A DNA stretch of 64,000 nucleotides from Chloroherpeton thalassium ATCC 35110 (GTDB taxonomy: Bacteria > Bacteroidota > Chlorobiia > Chlorobiales > Chloroherpetonaceae): contig NC_011026.1 of assembly GCF_000020525.1 (NCBI RefSeq), positions 1,284,001 to 1,348,000 of the forward strand, given 5' to 3'. The notes beneath the pieces are model-generated. The model had not been told where the DNA came from. It searched no databases and worked only from the letters and a program-made list of their open reading frames with translations. The position numbers and the translations under genes are program-made. Of the stretch, positions 1-10,007 are shown in pieces. Every line of letters starts with the position of its first letter. Positions within the stretch are counted from its first letter, which is position 1.

Positions 1-2
1 GC

Positions 3-719
3 TACGCGGTGCTTTCCGATATTTTGGGCAACGAAGATCATCTTGGCGACATGGACTTTAAGGTTGCCGGAACAATTGATGGCATCACCGCTTGCCAGAT
101 GGACATTAAAATCGACGGTCTGGATTATGCGATTGTAGAGAAAGCGCTTGAACAAGCTCGCCAGGGAAGAATGCACATTTTGAAAATCATGGACGAGGCG
201 ATTACCTCACCGCGTCAAGAGCTTGCTAAATATGCCCCGCGCCTAACGACTATTCAAATTCCTGTGGATGCAATCGGTGCTGTGATTGGAAAGGGAGGCG
301 AAACAATTCGTGCTCTCACATCTGAAACCAATACTGAAATAGATATCGCTGATGATGGAACGGTTACCATTGCATCGGTTTCGTCAGAGGGCAGTGCGGC
401 AGCTGTGGATGCCATCAAATTGCTGGTGTCTGACCCGGAAGTTGGAATGGTGTATAATGGAAAAGTCAAGGAGGTTCGCGATGATCTTGGTGCCATTGTT
501 GAGATTCTTCCTGGCGTAACCGGGTTGTTGCATATTTCGGAGCTTTCGCACCAGCGTGGCACAAAGCCGAGCGACATTTTGAAAGTGGGTCAAAAAACAA
601 AGGTCAAGCTAATTCGGATGGCCAAAGATCCGAAAGATCCGCGTCGAACCCGCTATTCACTTTCTATGAAAGTTTTGGTAGAACCTCCTGCTGAAGATGG
701 CCAAAAAGAGAATGAATAA
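3..719 (+). CDS. pnp: polynucleotide phosphorylase, C-terminal part
   Basis: The gene enters from outside the window, so the start is not visible; about 238 residues remain. PNPase is a phosphate-dependent 3'-5' exoribonuclease acting in cytoplasmic mRNA decay. The visible part begins at the end of the second RNase PH core ([12 protein letters not shown], then the conserved metal-site region MDIKIDGLD). A KH domain follows with the signature [12 protein letters not shown] at about nt 283-318, and then an S1 RNA-binding domain at about nt 455-690 ([19 protein letters not shown]). The order core-KH-S1 is the normal family architecture and the acidic tail is ordinary. The gene is followed by an intrinsic terminator, so it is probably the last gene of its transcript. 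Identification is secure. Confidence 0.97.
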
Positions 720-762
720 AGCGAAAAGTAATTTCGATTTTTGTCGAACTTTCTAATCAATT

Positions 763-806
763 AAAGGACTTTTGAAGCGTGTAAAAAACTTACAAAAGTC
801 CTTTTT
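763..806 (+). terminator. intrinsic terminator after pnp
   Basis: A perfect 12-bp inverted repeat, AAAGGACTTTTG at 763-774 and CAAAAGTCCTTT at 793-804, has an 18-nt loop and runs into a short T tract. It lies 44 bases after the pnp stop codon. Confidence 0.8.
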
Positions 807-965
807 CATTATATCAGATTTTTTCTGCGTATTCGGTTGGCTCAAGCTGCAATGCCGCCTCTCCTTTTCAGATGCTGCGCTACGGAAAAGTGTAAATCCC
901 TTTGAAATGCAAGGCTTTTGTTATAATATACCTGAATAACATTGTTGGTTAAAAGTTGTTTGAGT

Positions 966-2732
966 ATGAAAGGTACGGAACAAATTCATGAAAATGGGAC
1001 TGATGCGAAAGTAGAAGAGCTGGTATTTCATGGACATGGTGCCTCAAAAGGAATTGCGATAGGCAACGCATTTGTTTTTAGACGAGAAAAAATCACACCT
1101 GAAAGTAGAACCCTCCCGAAATCGCAGGTTGAGCATGAACTTTCTCGTTTGCAAACCGCTCTTGAGCGGTCAGAAAAAGAATTGCGCAAAATTGAGGCCG
1201 TTACGGTAAGGAAATTGGGCGAGATCTTTTCAGATATTTTTTCTGCGCAAATCATGATGCTTCACGATGAGGTGCTGATTAGCCGAATTCGTGGACGAAT
1301 TTGCGAGGAATTGCAATATGCCGATGCCATTGTCGACCAAGAAATTTCGATTTACCAAGAAATGATGCTGGCTTCCGACGACATGGCTTTTCGCGAGCGC
1401 GCAACAGATATTGAGGATTTAAAAGAGCGCATCATTCGAAATCTGCATTCAGGTTCTATTACTTCTCGCGTAGATGAAGATTCTATAGTCATTTCGAGCA
1501 TGTTAACGCCTGCCGATGTGGTGCTTTTCAGCCGACAGAATGTGATGGGTTGTGCCACAGATGGCGGGGGTTTAACCTCACACGTTTCTTTGATTTGTCG
1601 TTCGTTGAACATTCCAATGGTTGTTGGCCTTCACAATATTTCCGAAAAAGTGCATACTGGGCAGCCCGTAATTCTCGATGGCATTTCGGGAACGGTGTTT
1701 GTGAATCCAACGCCTGAGCGCCTCGAGGAATATATGCGTCGCAAAGAACGCGTAGAGGAAATGGCTTCTCGCTTAACAGAGTTTGCGGAAAAAGATACAT
1801 ATACGAAGTGCGGAAAGCGTGTTCATATCTATTCGAACATCGATTTTAAAGAAGAGCTATCCGTCATGGAAAAGTACGGGTCCGAAGGAGTTGGGCTGTA
1901 TCGTAGTGAAAGTCTTTTTGTCTCGCGGGGAAAAGCGCCCAGCGAAGAGGAACAGTATAATTACTATAAGGATTTGGCCGCGTGTCTTGCGCCAAAACCA
2001 CTGACGATTCGCCTGTTTGATGTTGGCGGCGACAAGCTTTTGGTTTCTTCCTATAAAGAGCAAAATCCAAATTTGGGTTGGCGAGGCATTCGGGTTCTGA
2101 TTGATGTGCCCGATATTTTGGAGAACCAAGTTCGTGCGATGCTTCGGGCAAATGTTCATGGGAACATAAAAATGCTTTTGCCCATGATTGCCTCAATGGA
2201 AGAAGTTTTTTTGATCAAAAGGCGCATCAGCGAAATTTCCCAAAAGCTAAAAAGTGAGAGGGCCTTGTTTAATGAGGCATTGCCGATTGGCGTAATGGTT
2301 GAAATGCCAGCTGCTGTGGAAATTGTGGACGAGCTTTTGGCTGAAGTCGATTTTCTGAGCGTTGGCACAAACGATCTGATTCAATATACCCTTGCGGTCG
2401 ATCGCAACAACGACGTCGTGCAAGATTTGTATAGAAAATTTCATCCAGCGATTATTCGCATGATTGCACGTGTCATAAAGCGAGCCAAACACGCAGGAAG
2501 CAGTGTTTCTATTTGCGGAGAAATGGCTGCCGATCCGCTTGCAGCACCACTTTTGTTAGGGTTAGGATTGGACGAATTCAGCGTTGTGAATTCCAGCATT
2601 CCTGAGTTGAAAAAAACGATTTCCTCCTGTGCAATTCAAGATGCTGAGCAGCTTGCAGCGCGATGCTTGGAACTGCCAACAACGGAAAAAATTGAACAGA
2701 CGCTAAAACACTTTAGCGTTCATAACACATAG
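966..2732 (+). CDS. ptsI: phosphoenolpyruvate-protein phosphotransferase (enzyme I)
   Basis: Enzyme I of the phosphotransferase system takes phosphate from phosphoenolpyruvate and passes it to HPr. The swivelling His domain carries GGGLTSHVSLICRS with the phospho-histidine at about residue 206. The PEP-binding barrel follows, with VEMPAAVEIVDELL, SVGTNDLIQYTLAVDRNN and the catalytic cysteine in SICGEMAADP at about 517. I chose ATG 966; a TTG at 942 in the same frame would add eight residues. There is an N-terminal extension of about 20-25 residues before the usual KGIAIGNAF start region. No HPr or sugar permease gene lies nearby, so a regulatory role rather than sugar uptake is possible, but this is inference. 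The reverse-strand cluster that follows is separated by a shared terminator. Confidence 0.95.
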   Translation: MKGTEQIHENGTDAKVEELVFHGHGASKGIAIGNAFVFRREKITPESRTLPKSQVEHELSRLQTALERSEKELRKIEAVTVRKLGEIFSDIFSAQIMMLHDEVLISRIRGRICEELQYADAIVDQEISIYQEMMLASDDMAFRERATDIEDLKERIIRNLHSGSITSRVDEDSIVISSMLTPADVVLFSRQNVMGCATDGGGLTSHVSLICRSLNIPMVVGLHNISEKVHTGQPVILDGISGTVFVNPTPERLEEYMRRKERVEEMASRLTEFAEKDTYTKCGKRVHIYSNIDFKEELSVMEKYGSEGVGLYRSESLFVSRGKAPSEEEQYNYYKDLAACLAPKPLTIRLFDVGGDKLLVSSYKEQNPNLGWRGIRVLIDVPDILENQVRAMLRANVHGNIKMLLPMIASMEEVFLIKRRISEISQKLKSERALFNEALPIGVMVEMPAAVEIVDELLAEVDFLSVGTNDLIQYTLAVDRNNDVVQDLYRKFHPAIIRMIARVIKRAKHAGSSVSICGEMAADPLAAPLLLGLGLDEFSVVNSSIPELKKTISSCAIQDAEQLAARCLELPTTEKIEQTLKHFSVHNT

Positions 2733-2752
2733 CCACTTTCTAAATCTGAAAA

Positions 2753-2795
2753 ATTTCTCCAATTATTTGCAAGGCATTAAAATAATTGGAGAAAT
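2753..2795. terminator. bidirectional terminator between ptsI and the DUF2279-like gene
   Basis: A perfect 16-bp stem, ATTTCTCCAATTATTT at 2753-2768 and its complement at 2780-2795, has an 11-nt loop. It sits between convergent genes. The right arm lies inside the last codons of the minus-strand gene that ends at 2777, so the gene end and the terminator share sequence. A/T flanks on both sides allow it to work in either direction. Confidence 0.75.
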
Positions 2796-3298
2796 AAAAT
2801 CCCCGCTGCAATTCCCAGCACATCAGCAACTAAGTCTTTAACGCTGAAGATATTTCTTGGATTTCTATTGTCGTTTACTTCTTTGCCAAATCCGAGAAAA
2901 AACGTTAGGCCTGCGCCTGAGATTGTTGCTGCACTTTGATCAAAGCCAAGCAAATTGTCGCCAAGCGTTTTCAGCCCAACGGTAAAAACGAATGAATAGC
3001 TGAAATGCAAAAGTTTATCGTGGCCAAACCATCGATCGTTTTTTAGCGCGATTTCTTTGTAGTCAATTGGCGACGGAAGCGCTTCTGTGTTGGCGCTGCC
3101 GACTTGTAGCAGGCTATCTTGAGAAACCGGCCAAACGAAAAAAGAGCCAGGCAAAAAATGCCGTTCGCCAAGTTTTCTAAAAGCATAAGTTGCGTTATCA
3201 GGCTCAGAATCGCAGAAATAGTGCTTCTCGAAAGCATGTGCGGAATTTGTAAGGAAAATCATGAAAATGAGTGTAGCGAGGCAGGAATAGCGTGTCAT
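2777..3298 (-). CDS. exported DUF2279/YfiM-like protein
   Basis: A 173-residue protein with a clear signal peptide (MTRYSCLATLIFMIFLTNSAHA, cleaved before FEK). The mature part carries DKLLHFSYSF and, later, GKEVNDNRNPRNIFSVKDLVADVLG. This DKxxHF ... KExxD ... FSxKDLxxDxxG pattern matches my recollection of the YfiM/DUF2279 family of putative periplasmic proteins. Two hydrophobic stretches near the C-terminus could be membrane segments. The ATG at 3298 overlaps the TGA of the upstream GldE-like gene (ATGA), which indicates translational coupling; a longer reading frame reaches 3340 but has no better start. The function is unknown. Family assignment is by motif memory and moderately certain. 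Confidence 0.7.
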   Translation of the reverse strand: MTRYSCLATLIFMIFLTNSAHAFEKHYFCDSEPDNATYAFRKLGERHFLPGSFFVWPVSQDSLLQVGSANTEALPSPIDYKEIALKNDRWFGHDKLLHFSYSFVFTVGLKTLGDNLLGFDQSAATISGAGLTFFLGFGKEVNDNRNPRNIFSVKDLVADVLGIAAGILFLQLF

Positions 3299-4605
3299 GT
3301 TTCTTGAGATGGATTTGGCGGAGAGGTCTGCTTTGTACAAATAATGACGCTTAAAATGCGTTGTCCTAGAATTTTTTCAATTTCAATATCAAGGTTTTCG
3401 TATTGGATGTGCTGTTTTTCGTTTGGAATTCCACCGCATAAATTCAAAATAAATCCGCCGAGTGTGTCAAAATCGTCGCTGTAATCTGATTCTTTATTTG
3501 GGTGGTGAATTGGCAAATTGAGCACTTCAAAAGCTTCTTCAATGGGAATGCGCGCATCAAAACGGTAGCAGTCGGTGCCAATTTGTTTGTAGTCTGCTTG
3601 AGAAGGTGGTGTGGCAGCAAGTTCTCCCAAAATTTCCTGGATAATGTCGTCTAACGTCACGATGCCTGATGTCCCGCCATATTCGTCGACGACAATGGCG
3701 ACTTGAGTATGTTTTTTTTGAAATGTTTTTAAAAGATCATCTAAGCGTTGGGTTTCTGGGACAAAAATCGGCGGGCGCGCATTTTTGTGCCAATCTTCCG
3801 GTTTCAGCTGTCGCTTTGCGTTTGTGAATTTGACAAGATCTTTGGCGTGGAGCACCCCCAAAATATTGTCAAGGTCATCTTCATAAAGCGGAATTTTGGA
3901 TATTTTTTTATTTCGGATCAATTCAACAAGTTCATCCCACGAAGCCTCTGTGTCAATGGCACAGATATCCGCGCGAGGCGTCATAATTTTTCGAACGATT
4001 TGCTCGCGAAAGTCCAAGATATTTTCAATGAGTAGGTGTTCTGTGTCGGTAAGTTCTCCACGCTCAAGGCCAGATTCAGCGAGCGCTTTGATTTCCTCGT
4101 TGGTTAAGCTGCTTACCGAGAGCGATTTCATGCCTTTTATCCGAACCGTGACTTTTTCAAAGATTTTTGTCAGGAAAATAACAATCGTTGAAAGGGGATA
4201 AAAAATGATATTTCCAACCAATACAAAAGGTGCTGCAAGCTTGCTGACTTTTTCAGGATGAATAGATGCAAGAAGTTTAGGCAGATTTTCCCCCAGTAGC
4301 ATAACCACGAGTAAGCTAATTAGTGCATTGAGGCTATGAGCAAGCGCTGGCAAAACCTGATAGTCCCTCACAATTTTATCGGTGAGAAAAATCGAAACCA
4401 CAAACACAGAAAGGTTGCTCATGGTATTTCCGATGGTAAGAGTAGTCGTTACCCGTTTCTGATTTTGAAGTAATTTAAGGAGGCCATGAAAAGATGGATC
4501 GCTTTTGGCCTGTTCTTTCAGTTTCGTTTCATCTAAGGTGAAAAAGGCGGCCTCTGTTCCTGAAAAAAAAGCAGAAAAGAATAGCAGAAGAAAATAGGCA
4601 ACCAA
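3295..4605 (-). CDS. GldE-like CNNM/CBS-domain membrane protein (CorC/HlyC family)
   Basis: At least 436 residues. The N-terminal CNNM (DUF21) membrane domain begins with FFSAFFSGTEAAFF and spans roughly residues 1-160 with about four hydrophobic segments. A CBS pair follows (KIMTPRADICAID at about 207; VVDEYGGTSGIVTLDDI at about 305), and a CorC_HlyC domain forms the C-terminus. Related proteins are implicated in magnesium/cobalt transport, and in Bacteroidota the GldE protein is gliding-associated. The first standard start codon is TTG 4605, which has no ribosome binding site. The strong AAAGGAG at 4642-4648 lies further upstream, and the open frame continues up to it with no ATG, GTG or TTG at the proper spacing. 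The true N-terminus is therefore uncertain and may use a non-standard codon near 4638. Confidence 0.85.
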   Translation of the reverse strand: MVAYFLLLFFSAFFSGTEAAFFTLDETKLKEQAKSDPSFHGLLKLLQNQKRVTTTLTIGNTMSNLSVFVVSIFLTDKIVRDYQVLPALAHSLNALISLLVVMLLGENLPKLLASIHPEKVSKLAAPFVLVGNIIFYPLSTIVIFLTKIFEKVTVRIKGMKSLSVSSLTNEEIKALAESGLERGELTDTEHLLIENILDFREQIVRKIMTPRADICAIDTEASWDELVELIRNKKISKIPLYEDDLDNILGVLHAKDLVKFTNAKRQLKPEDWHKNARPPIFVPETQRLDDLLKTFQKKHTQVAIVVDEYGGTSGIVTLDDIIQEILGELAATPPSQADYKQIGTDCYRFDARIPIEEAFEVLNLPIHHPNKESDYSDDFDTLGGFILNLCGGIPNEKQHIQYENLDIEIEKILGQRILSVIICTKQTSPPNPSQET

Positions 4606-4746
4606 ATATGGAATGTAAGGTAGTATGGCCTCGATGATAAGCTCCTTTAGTGATTATGTCGTTGGCCTATTTCTAACAGCGCAGACAATTTTTTCATAGG
4701 TCAAAAAATTAAGCAAATAATCGAAGCCAAAACTGAATTTTAGGCA

Positions 4747-5271
4747 TTAGAACGGTAAGTCATCTTTTTCTGGCTCAGATGGCATATTGGAGCCGGCATT
4801 TGACTGTTGCGGTGGCGCTGAGCTATAATTTGATGCCTGCGATGAAGTATTCGGTGCATTATATTGAGGTGATGGGCTACCATAGTAATCTCCTTGAGGC
4901 GGATAGTAAGATGGGTCAGGCATACCGCCTCCTTGTGCGGAGCCTAACATGACTAATTCAGTACAAACAATTTCTGTCATATAGCGCTTTTCGCCACTTT
5001 TTTGATCATCCCAACTTCTTGTTTGAAGCTTTCCTTCGATATAAACTTGCTTTCCTTTTCTCAAGTATTGCTTGCTGATGTCCGCTAATTTTCCCCAAAC
5101 AACAATGCGATGCCATTCAGTGCGTTCCCTAAATTCTCCTGTGCTATCTTTAAAACTTTCATTAGTCGCAAGACTAAAATTTGCAACAGAATGACCGTTA
5201 GGTGTAACTCGTAGATCCGGGTCTGTTCCAAGATTGCCGATAAGCATCACTTTATTTAAACCTCTTGCCAT
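4747..5271 (-). CDS. ssb: single-stranded DNA-binding protein
   Basis: A 174-residue SSB. The OB fold occupies about residues 1-110 ([49 protein letters not shown]). A low-complexity Gly/Pro/Gln/Ser linker follows, ending in the conserved acidic tail DDLPF that docks SSB partner proteins in replication and repair. Length and layout are normal. It is transcribed away from the str operon, with a 380-base AT-rich divergent region between them. The same tail type reappears on the helicase at 39784-41886. Confidence 0.97.
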   Translation of the reverse strand: MARGLNKVMLIGNLGTDPDLRVTPNGHSVANFSLATNESFKDSTGEFRERTEWHRIVVWGKLADISKQYLRKGKQVYIEGKLQTRSWDDQKSGEKRYMTEIVCTELVMLGSAQGGGMPDPSYYPPQGDYYGSPSPQYNAPNTSSQASNYSSAPPQQSNAGSNMPSEPEKDDLPF

Positions 5272-5651
5272 AAAAACAATGTTATTTTGGTTTTAGGGGA
5301 AAATCTATAATTCTTTTTTACGCGAAGAGAAATTACAAAACAATTATGAAAAAGCAATTTCTCTTTGAGCTCTGATAGCATTTGTGTAAAATAGCCGCAT
5401 TTTTTGCAAAAAAAGCAAAAAAATAATCTTAATAAATGCAAAAAAAAGAAATTATAACGTTACTTTTGGGTTTCCCATTTCGGAGGAAAAGTGGGCCGAT
5501 AAAATTTGTACGAAAAAATTAGTTGAAATTTTTGTTTTTAACTGGGAAACGTATAACTTTGCAGCCCTCAGTTTTAGCATTAAAGTGTGCTCAAACTCTA
5601 ATTTTTGGGGTTTTTGAGTGTTTAAAAAAGAATTGAAGTTACTAGAATAGA
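5272..5651. other. divergent intergenic region ssb / rpsL
   Basis: 380 AT-rich bases without a gene. It holds the promoter of the str operon (5531-5561, listed separately). A short possible leader hairpin, CTCAAA/TTTGAG, lies at about 5590-5624 and is too weak to call. I saw no matching promoter on the minus strand for ssb. Confidence 0.7.
5531..5561 (+). promoter_or_regulatory. str operon promoter, Bacteroidota-type
   Basis: TTTG at 5531-5534, a 19-base spacer and TAACTTTG at 5554-5561 match exactly the TTTG / TAnnTTTG consensus described for the primary sigma factor of Bacteroides. A start about 7 bases downstream would give a leader of roughly 80 bases before rpsL. This is seen by eye and not experimentally supported here. 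Confidence 0.7.
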
Positions 5652-6038
5652 ATGCCAACAATTCAGCAGCTAGTTAGAGACGGGAGATATACAAAAAGCT
5701 TTAAAACGGCATCGCCAGCGTTGGATCGGTGTCCGCAAAAAAGAGGAGTTTGTACGCGTGTGTATACAACAACTCCGAAAAAGCCGAACTCAGCATTGCG
5801 TAAAGTTGCTCGTGTTAGATTGTCTAATGGAATAGAGGTTACAGCTTATATTCCTGGTGAAGGTCATAATTTACAGGAGCACTCAATTGTTTTGATTCGT
5901 GGTGGTCGTGTGAAGGATTTGCCGGGTGTTCGGTATCATATCGTTCGTGGTTCGCTTGACACGTCTGGTGTTGCTGATAGAAGAAATGGTCGCTCAAAGT
6001 ATGGGGCTAAGCGTCCTAAAGAAGGCGCAAAAAAGTAA
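5652..6038 (+). CDS. rpsL: 30S ribosomal protein S12
   Basis: 128 residues, full length. S12 sits at the decoding centre. Both signature loops are present: [13 protein letters not shown] around residues 40-52, with the lysine linked to streptomycin sensitivity intact, and [12 protein letters not shown] around 86-97, which contains the aspartate that RimO modifies in other bacteria. It is the first gene of the str operon (rpsL-rpsG-fusA-tuf). The ATG has no recognisable Shine-Dalgarno sequence. Confidence 0.98.
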   Translation: MPTIQQLVRDGRYTKSFKTASPALDRCPQKRGVCTRVYTTTPKKPNSALRKVARVRLSNGIEVTAYIPGEGHNLQEHSIVLIRGGRVKDLPGVRYHIVRGSLDTSGVADRRNGRSKYGAKRPKEGAKK

Positions 6039-6063
6039 TAGATAATTTTTAATTACGGTGTAA

Positions 6064-6531
6064 ATGCGTAGAAAAGCTGCTTCCAAAAGATTAACGCTCA
6101 CTGATCAGCGGTTTAATGACGAAATAATATATCGGTTGATTAACGCTGTTATGATTGATGGTAAAAAAAGTGTAGCAACAAAAGTTGTATATGATGCAAT
6201 GGATATTGTTGGGGAAAAATCTGAAGAGTCTGCTTTGGATGTTTTTCATAAAGCAATGACAAATATTTCTCCAGTAGTTGAAGTTCGCGGTAAGCGAGTT
6301 GGTGGTGCTACATATCAGATCCCGATGGAAGTTCGTGCTGAACGTCGTGTGGCGTTGGCTCTTAGGTGGTTAAAAAAATATTCTGAGTCTCGCTCAGGAA
6401 AGTCAATGGCAACTCGGCTTGCTGCTGAGATTTTAGATGCGTCAAATAGTCAAGGCTCTGCTGTGAAAAAGCGTGAAGAGGTTCATAAAATGGCGGAAGC
6501 AAATAAAGCGTTTTCTCATTTTAGGTTTTAG
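6064..6531 (+). CDS. rpsG: 30S ribosomal protein S7
   Basis: 155 residues, the normal length, beginning MRRKAASKR. It nucleates assembly of the 30S head and contacts the tRNA exit site. Conserved regions DGKKSVATKVVYDA and ALRWLKKYSESRSGKSMATRLA are present. It follows rpsL by 25 bases in the same operon, again without a Shine-Dalgarno motif. Confidence 0.98.
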   Translation: MRRKAASKRLTLTDQRFNDEIIYRLINAVMIDGKKSVATKVVYDAMDIVGEKSEESALDVFHKAMTNISPVVEVRGKRVGGATYQIPMEVRAERRVALALRWLKKYSESRSGKSMATRLAAEILDASNSQGSAVKKREEVHKMAEANKAFSHFRF

Positions 6532-6573
6532 TTGAATAAACAAACGTCAAGTTAAACAAAGCAAATCTTTATT

Positions 6574-8691
6574 ATGCCGAGGCAAATACCGTTAGAAAAA
6601 GTTAGAAACATAGGTATTATGGCTCATATCGATGCTGGTAAAACAACAACGACTGAGCGTATTTTGTATTATACGGGTCGTGTGCATCGTTTGGGTGAGG
6701 TTCATGATGGCGCAGCCACTATGGACTGGATGGAGCAGGAAAAAGAGCGTGGTATCACGATCACTTCTGCTGCAACCACTTGTTTTTGGCAGCCTCGCTA
6801 TGGTTTGTTGAAAGACGTTCGTCATAGAGTTAATATTATTGATACGCCGGGTCACGTTGATTTTACTGTAGAGGTAGAGCGTTCCTTGCGTGTTCTGGAT
6901 GGTGCTGTCGCTGTTTTTTGTGCTGTTGGCGGTGTTGAGCCTCAGTCGGAAACGGTTTGGCGTCAAGCTAATAAGTATAAAGTTCCTCGTATCGGTTATG
7001 TAAATAAAATGGATAGAGTTGGGGCGGATTTCTTTAATGTTGTTGAAATGATTAAAGAGCGTCTTAAAGCAAATCCTGTTCCTATTCAGATTCCGATTGG
7101 TCAGGGCGAAATGTTCGCAGGATTTATTGATCTGATTCGGATGAAGGGAATTATTTACGATAAAGAAGATGGTACAACTTATCAAGAAGTTGAAATTCCT
7201 CATGATTTGGAAAATCAGGCTAAGACTTGGCGCGTGAATATGCTTGAGGCTGTGTCTGATATTGATGATTCATTGTTGGAGAAGTATTTGAATGGCGAAG
7301 AAATTACAGAAGAAGAAGTTCGTCGTACGCTTCGTGTGGCTACTTTGAAAACTGAAATTATTCCGGTTCTTTGTGGTTCTTCGTTTAAGAACAAAGGTGT
7401 TCAGTTTATGTTAGACGCTGTTGTTGAATATTTGCCATCGCCAATTGATGTTGGAGCTGTAACAGGTCATAGCCCAAGAGATGAAGATGAAAAAATAGCA
7501 CGTCAGCCTGATGATAGTGCTCCATTTGCTGGTCTCGCGTTTAAAATTACTTCAGATCCTTATGTTGGTAAATTGACATTCTTCCGTGTTTATTCAGGTG
7601 TTTTGAAGTCAGGAAGTTATGTGCTGAATTCTATAACTGGTAAAAAGGAACGAATTGGTAGACTTCTTCAGATGCACGCAAATCATCGTGAAGACTTGGA
7701 TGAAGTATTTGCAGGTGATATTGCAGCAGCGGTAGGTTTAAAGGATACAAAAACGGGTGATACGCTTTGTGATGAGTCAAAATCAATCGTTCTTGAAAAA
7801 ATGGTTTTCCCTGAGCCAGTTATTCAAATTGCGATTGAGCCTAAAACAAAAGCTGATTCTGATAAGCTTGGTATGTCGTTAGCTAAATTGGCTGAAGAAG
7901 ACCCTACTTTCAAAGTCAGTATGAATGAAGATACCAATCAGACGCTTATTGCTGGTATGGGTGAGCTTCACCTTGAAATTATTGTAGATCGTTTAAAACG
8001 AGAGTTTAAGGTCGATGCCAACGTTGGTAAACCGCAGGTTTCTTACAAAGAAACAATCCGCAAGAAAGTTGAAGCTGAAGGTAAGTTTGTTCGTCAGTCA
8101 GGTGGTAAAGGTCAGTTTGGTTTGGTAAATATTATTGTAGAGCCATCTGAAAAAGATAAAGGTTTTGAGTTTGTTAATGAGATTAAAGGTGGTTCAATTC
8201 CAAAAGAGTATATTCCAGCAGTTTCTCAGGGTATTCAAGAAGCAATGCGGAATGGAATTGTTGCTGGATATCCAATGATTGATGTGAAGGTCACTTTGTT
8301 TGATGGAAAATATCACGAGGTTGACTCTTCAGAAATGGCGTTTAAAATTGCCGGTTCTATCGGGTTTAAAGAAGGTGCAAGGAAAGCCGGTGCTGTTTTG
8401 CTTGAGCCTATTATGGCTGTTGAGGTCATTACGCCGGAAGAATATATGGGCGACGTAATGGGCGATTTGTCCGGTAGAAGAGGGCATATTGAAGGAATGC
8501 ACCAAAGAGCAGGTGCTCAAGTTATTAAAGCAAAAGTCCCGCTTTCTGCGATGTTTGGATATTCAACGGAACTGCGTTCTATGACGCAAGGTCGTGCAAA
8601 CTACTCTATGGAGTTTCATGATTATTCAGAAGTTCCGGCAAGTATTGCGAACGAGATTGTTGAGAAGAGCAGCGGAAAAGTAACGGCATAA
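6574..8691 (+). CDS. fusA: elongation factor G
   Basis: 705 residues. The GTPase drives ribosomal translocation. The G domain starts at residue 13 with [18 protein letters not shown] (P loop), then [12 protein letters not shown] (switch I/II region), DTPGHVDF and [10 protein letters not shown]. Domains II to V follow, including the domain IV loop region [10 protein letters not shown]. The length and motif order match bacterial EF-G. It is third in the str operon, 42 bases after rpsG, with no Shine-Dalgarno motif before the ATG. Confidence 0.98.
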   Translation: MPRQIPLEKVRNIGIMAHIDAGKTTTTERILYYTGRVHRLGEVHDGAATMDWMEQEKERGITITSAATTCFWQPRYGLLKDVRHRVNIIDTPGHVDFTVEVERSLRVLDGAVAVFCAVGGVEPQSETVWRQANKYKVPRIGYVNKMDRVGADFFNVVEMIKERLKANPVPIQIPIGQGEMFAGFIDLIRMKGIIYDKEDGTTYQEVEIPHDLENQAKTWRVNMLEAVSDIDDSLLEKYLNGEEITEEEVRRTLRVATLKTEIIPVLCGSSFKNKGVQFMLDAVVEYLPSPIDVGAVTGHSPRDEDEKIARQPDDSAPFAGLAFKITSDPYVGKLTFFRVYSGVLKSGSYVLNSITGKKERIGRLLQMHANHREDLDEVFAGDIAAAVGLKDTKTGDTLCDESKSIVLEKMVFPEPVIQIAIEPKTKADSDKLGMSLAKLAEEDPTFKVSMNEDTNQTLIAGMGELHLEIIVDRLKREFKVDANVGKPQVSYKETIRKKVEAEGKFVRQSGGKGQFGLVNIIVEPSEKDKGFEFVNEIKGGSIPKEYIPAVSQGIQEAMRNGIVAGYPMIDVKVTLFDGKYHEVDSSEMAFKIAGSIGFKEGARKAGAVLLEPIMAVEVITPEEYMGDVMGDLSGRRGHIEGMHQRAGAQVIKAKVPLSAMFGYSTELRSMTQGRANYSMEFHDYSEVPASIANEIVEKSSGKVTA

Positions 8692-8737
8692 GAAATTTAA
8701 AAACAATTAAACCAAAGATAACCACAGGAGATATTCC

Positions 8738-9919
8738 ATGGCAAAAGAGTCTTATAAAAGGGAAAAACCGCACGTAAATATTGGTACAATTGGTCACGTT
8801 GACCATGGTAAAACAACTCTGACGGCAGCGATTACAAAAGTTTTGTCTGAAAAAGGACAAGCTCAAAAAATGGATTTTGACGAGATTGACAAAGCTCCTG
8901 AAGAAAAAGAGCGCGGTATTACTATTTCAACCTCACACGTTGAATATGAAACACCTTCTCGTCACTATGCGCATATCGACTGTCCCGGTCACGCTGACTA
9001 TGTGAAAAACATGATTACCGGTGCGGCCCAGATGGACGGCGCTATTCTCGTGGTTGCCGCTACAGATGGCCCAATGCCTCAGACTCGTGAGCACATTCTT
9101 CTTGCAAAGCAGGTAAACGTGCCTTCTATTGTGGTTTTCATGAACAAAGTTGATATTGCAGATCCTGAGTTGATTGAGCTCGTTGAAATGGAACTTCGTG
9201 AGTTGTTAAGCTCTTATGGTTTCCCTGGTGATGATATTCCAATTATTCAAGGTTCAGCACTTGGGGCACTTAATGGCGAAGCTGAGTGGGTTGGTAAAAT
9301 TGAAGAATTGATGGAAGCTGTTGATAACTATATTCCAACGCCCGTCCGTGATGTAGATAAGCCATTCTTGATGCCAGTTGAAGACGTATTCTCTATTTCT
9401 GGTCGTGGTACAGTGGGTACAGGCAGAATTGAAAGAGGCGTCATTAAAATCAACGAAGAAGTTGAATTAGTTGGTATTAGACCGACAAAAAAATCGGTTG
9501 TTACTGGTATTGAAATGTTCCGCAAACTTTTGGATCAAGGTGAAGCTGGTGATAACGCAGGTCTTTTGCTTCGTGGTGTTAACAAAGATGAGCTTGAGCG
9601 TGGTATGGTTATTGCTAAACCAGGTTCAATTACTCCGCATACCAAGTTTAAGGCTGAGGTTTATATCTTGAAAAAAGAAGAAGGTGGCCGTCATACACCA
9701 TTTTTTAACGGCTATCGTCCGCAGTTTTATTTCAGAACAACTGACGTAACTGGTTCTGTAAATCTTCCTGACGGCGTAGAAATGGTTATGCCTGGTGATA
9801 ACCTATCTATTGAGGCAGAGTTGATTGCGCCAATCGCTATGGATGAAGGTTTACGTTTTGCTATTCGTGAGGGTGGTAGAACCGTTGGTGCTGGTACAGT
9901 TACAAGCATTATTGAGTAA
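8738..9919 (+). CDS. tuf: elongation factor Tu
   Basis: 393 residues. EF-Tu delivers aminoacyl-tRNA to the ribosomal A site. GTPase motifs GHVDHGKTT (about 19-27), DCPGHADY (about 81-88) and NKVD (about 136-139) are present, and the C-terminal barrels end in [15 protein letters not shown]. Unlike its neighbours it has a clear AGGAG before the ATG, consistent with very high expression. It closes the str transcript: a strong terminator follows within 21 bases. Confidence 0.98.
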   Translation: MAKESYKREKPHVNIGTIGHVDHGKTTLTAAITKVLSEKGQAQKMDFDEIDKAPEEKERGITISTSHVEYETPSRHYAHIDCPGHADYVKNMITGAAQMDGAILVVAATDGPMPQTREHILLAKQVNVPSIVVFMNKVDIADPELIELVEMELRELLSSYGFPGDDIPIIQGSALGALNGEAEWVGKIEELMEAVDNYIPTPVRDVDKPFLMPVEDVFSISGRGTVGTGRIERGVIKINEEVELVGIRPTKKSVVTGIEMFRKLLDQGEAGDNAGLLLRGVNKDELERGMVIAKPGSITPHTKFKAEVYILKKEEGGRHTPFFNGYRPQFYFRTTDVTGSVNLPDGVEMVMPGDNLSIEAELIAPIAMDEGLRFAIREGGRTVGAGTVTSIIE

Positions 9920-9939
9920 AGACATTGGATTGTCGTCCT

Positions 9940-9976
9940 GAGGGGCGAGTTATATTGGCTCGCCCCTCTTTTTTTT
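9940..9976 (+). terminator. strong intrinsic terminator between tuf and rpsJ
   Basis: A 10-bp GC-rich perfect stem, GAGGGGCGAG at 9940-9949 and CTCGCCCCTC at 9959-9968, has a 9-nt loop and runs directly into eight Ts. It lies only 31 bases before the GTG of rpsJ, and no promoter is visible between them, so it may act as an attenuator for the S10 operon. Confidence 0.9.
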
Positions 9977-10007
9977 GTCCAAATTAAGAAATTAAGAGAC
10001 TAGGAAA

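Noticed and set aside
902-927. Sigma-70-like promoter for ptsI (TTGAAA and TATAAT)
   Set aside because: TATAAT at 922-927 is perfect but the spacer to TTGAAA is only 14 bases, and other promoters here follow a different pattern.
5590-5624. Regulatory leader hairpin before rpsL
   Set aside because: Only six pairs (CTCAAA/TTTGAG) with a long loop in AT-rich sequence; not better than chance.
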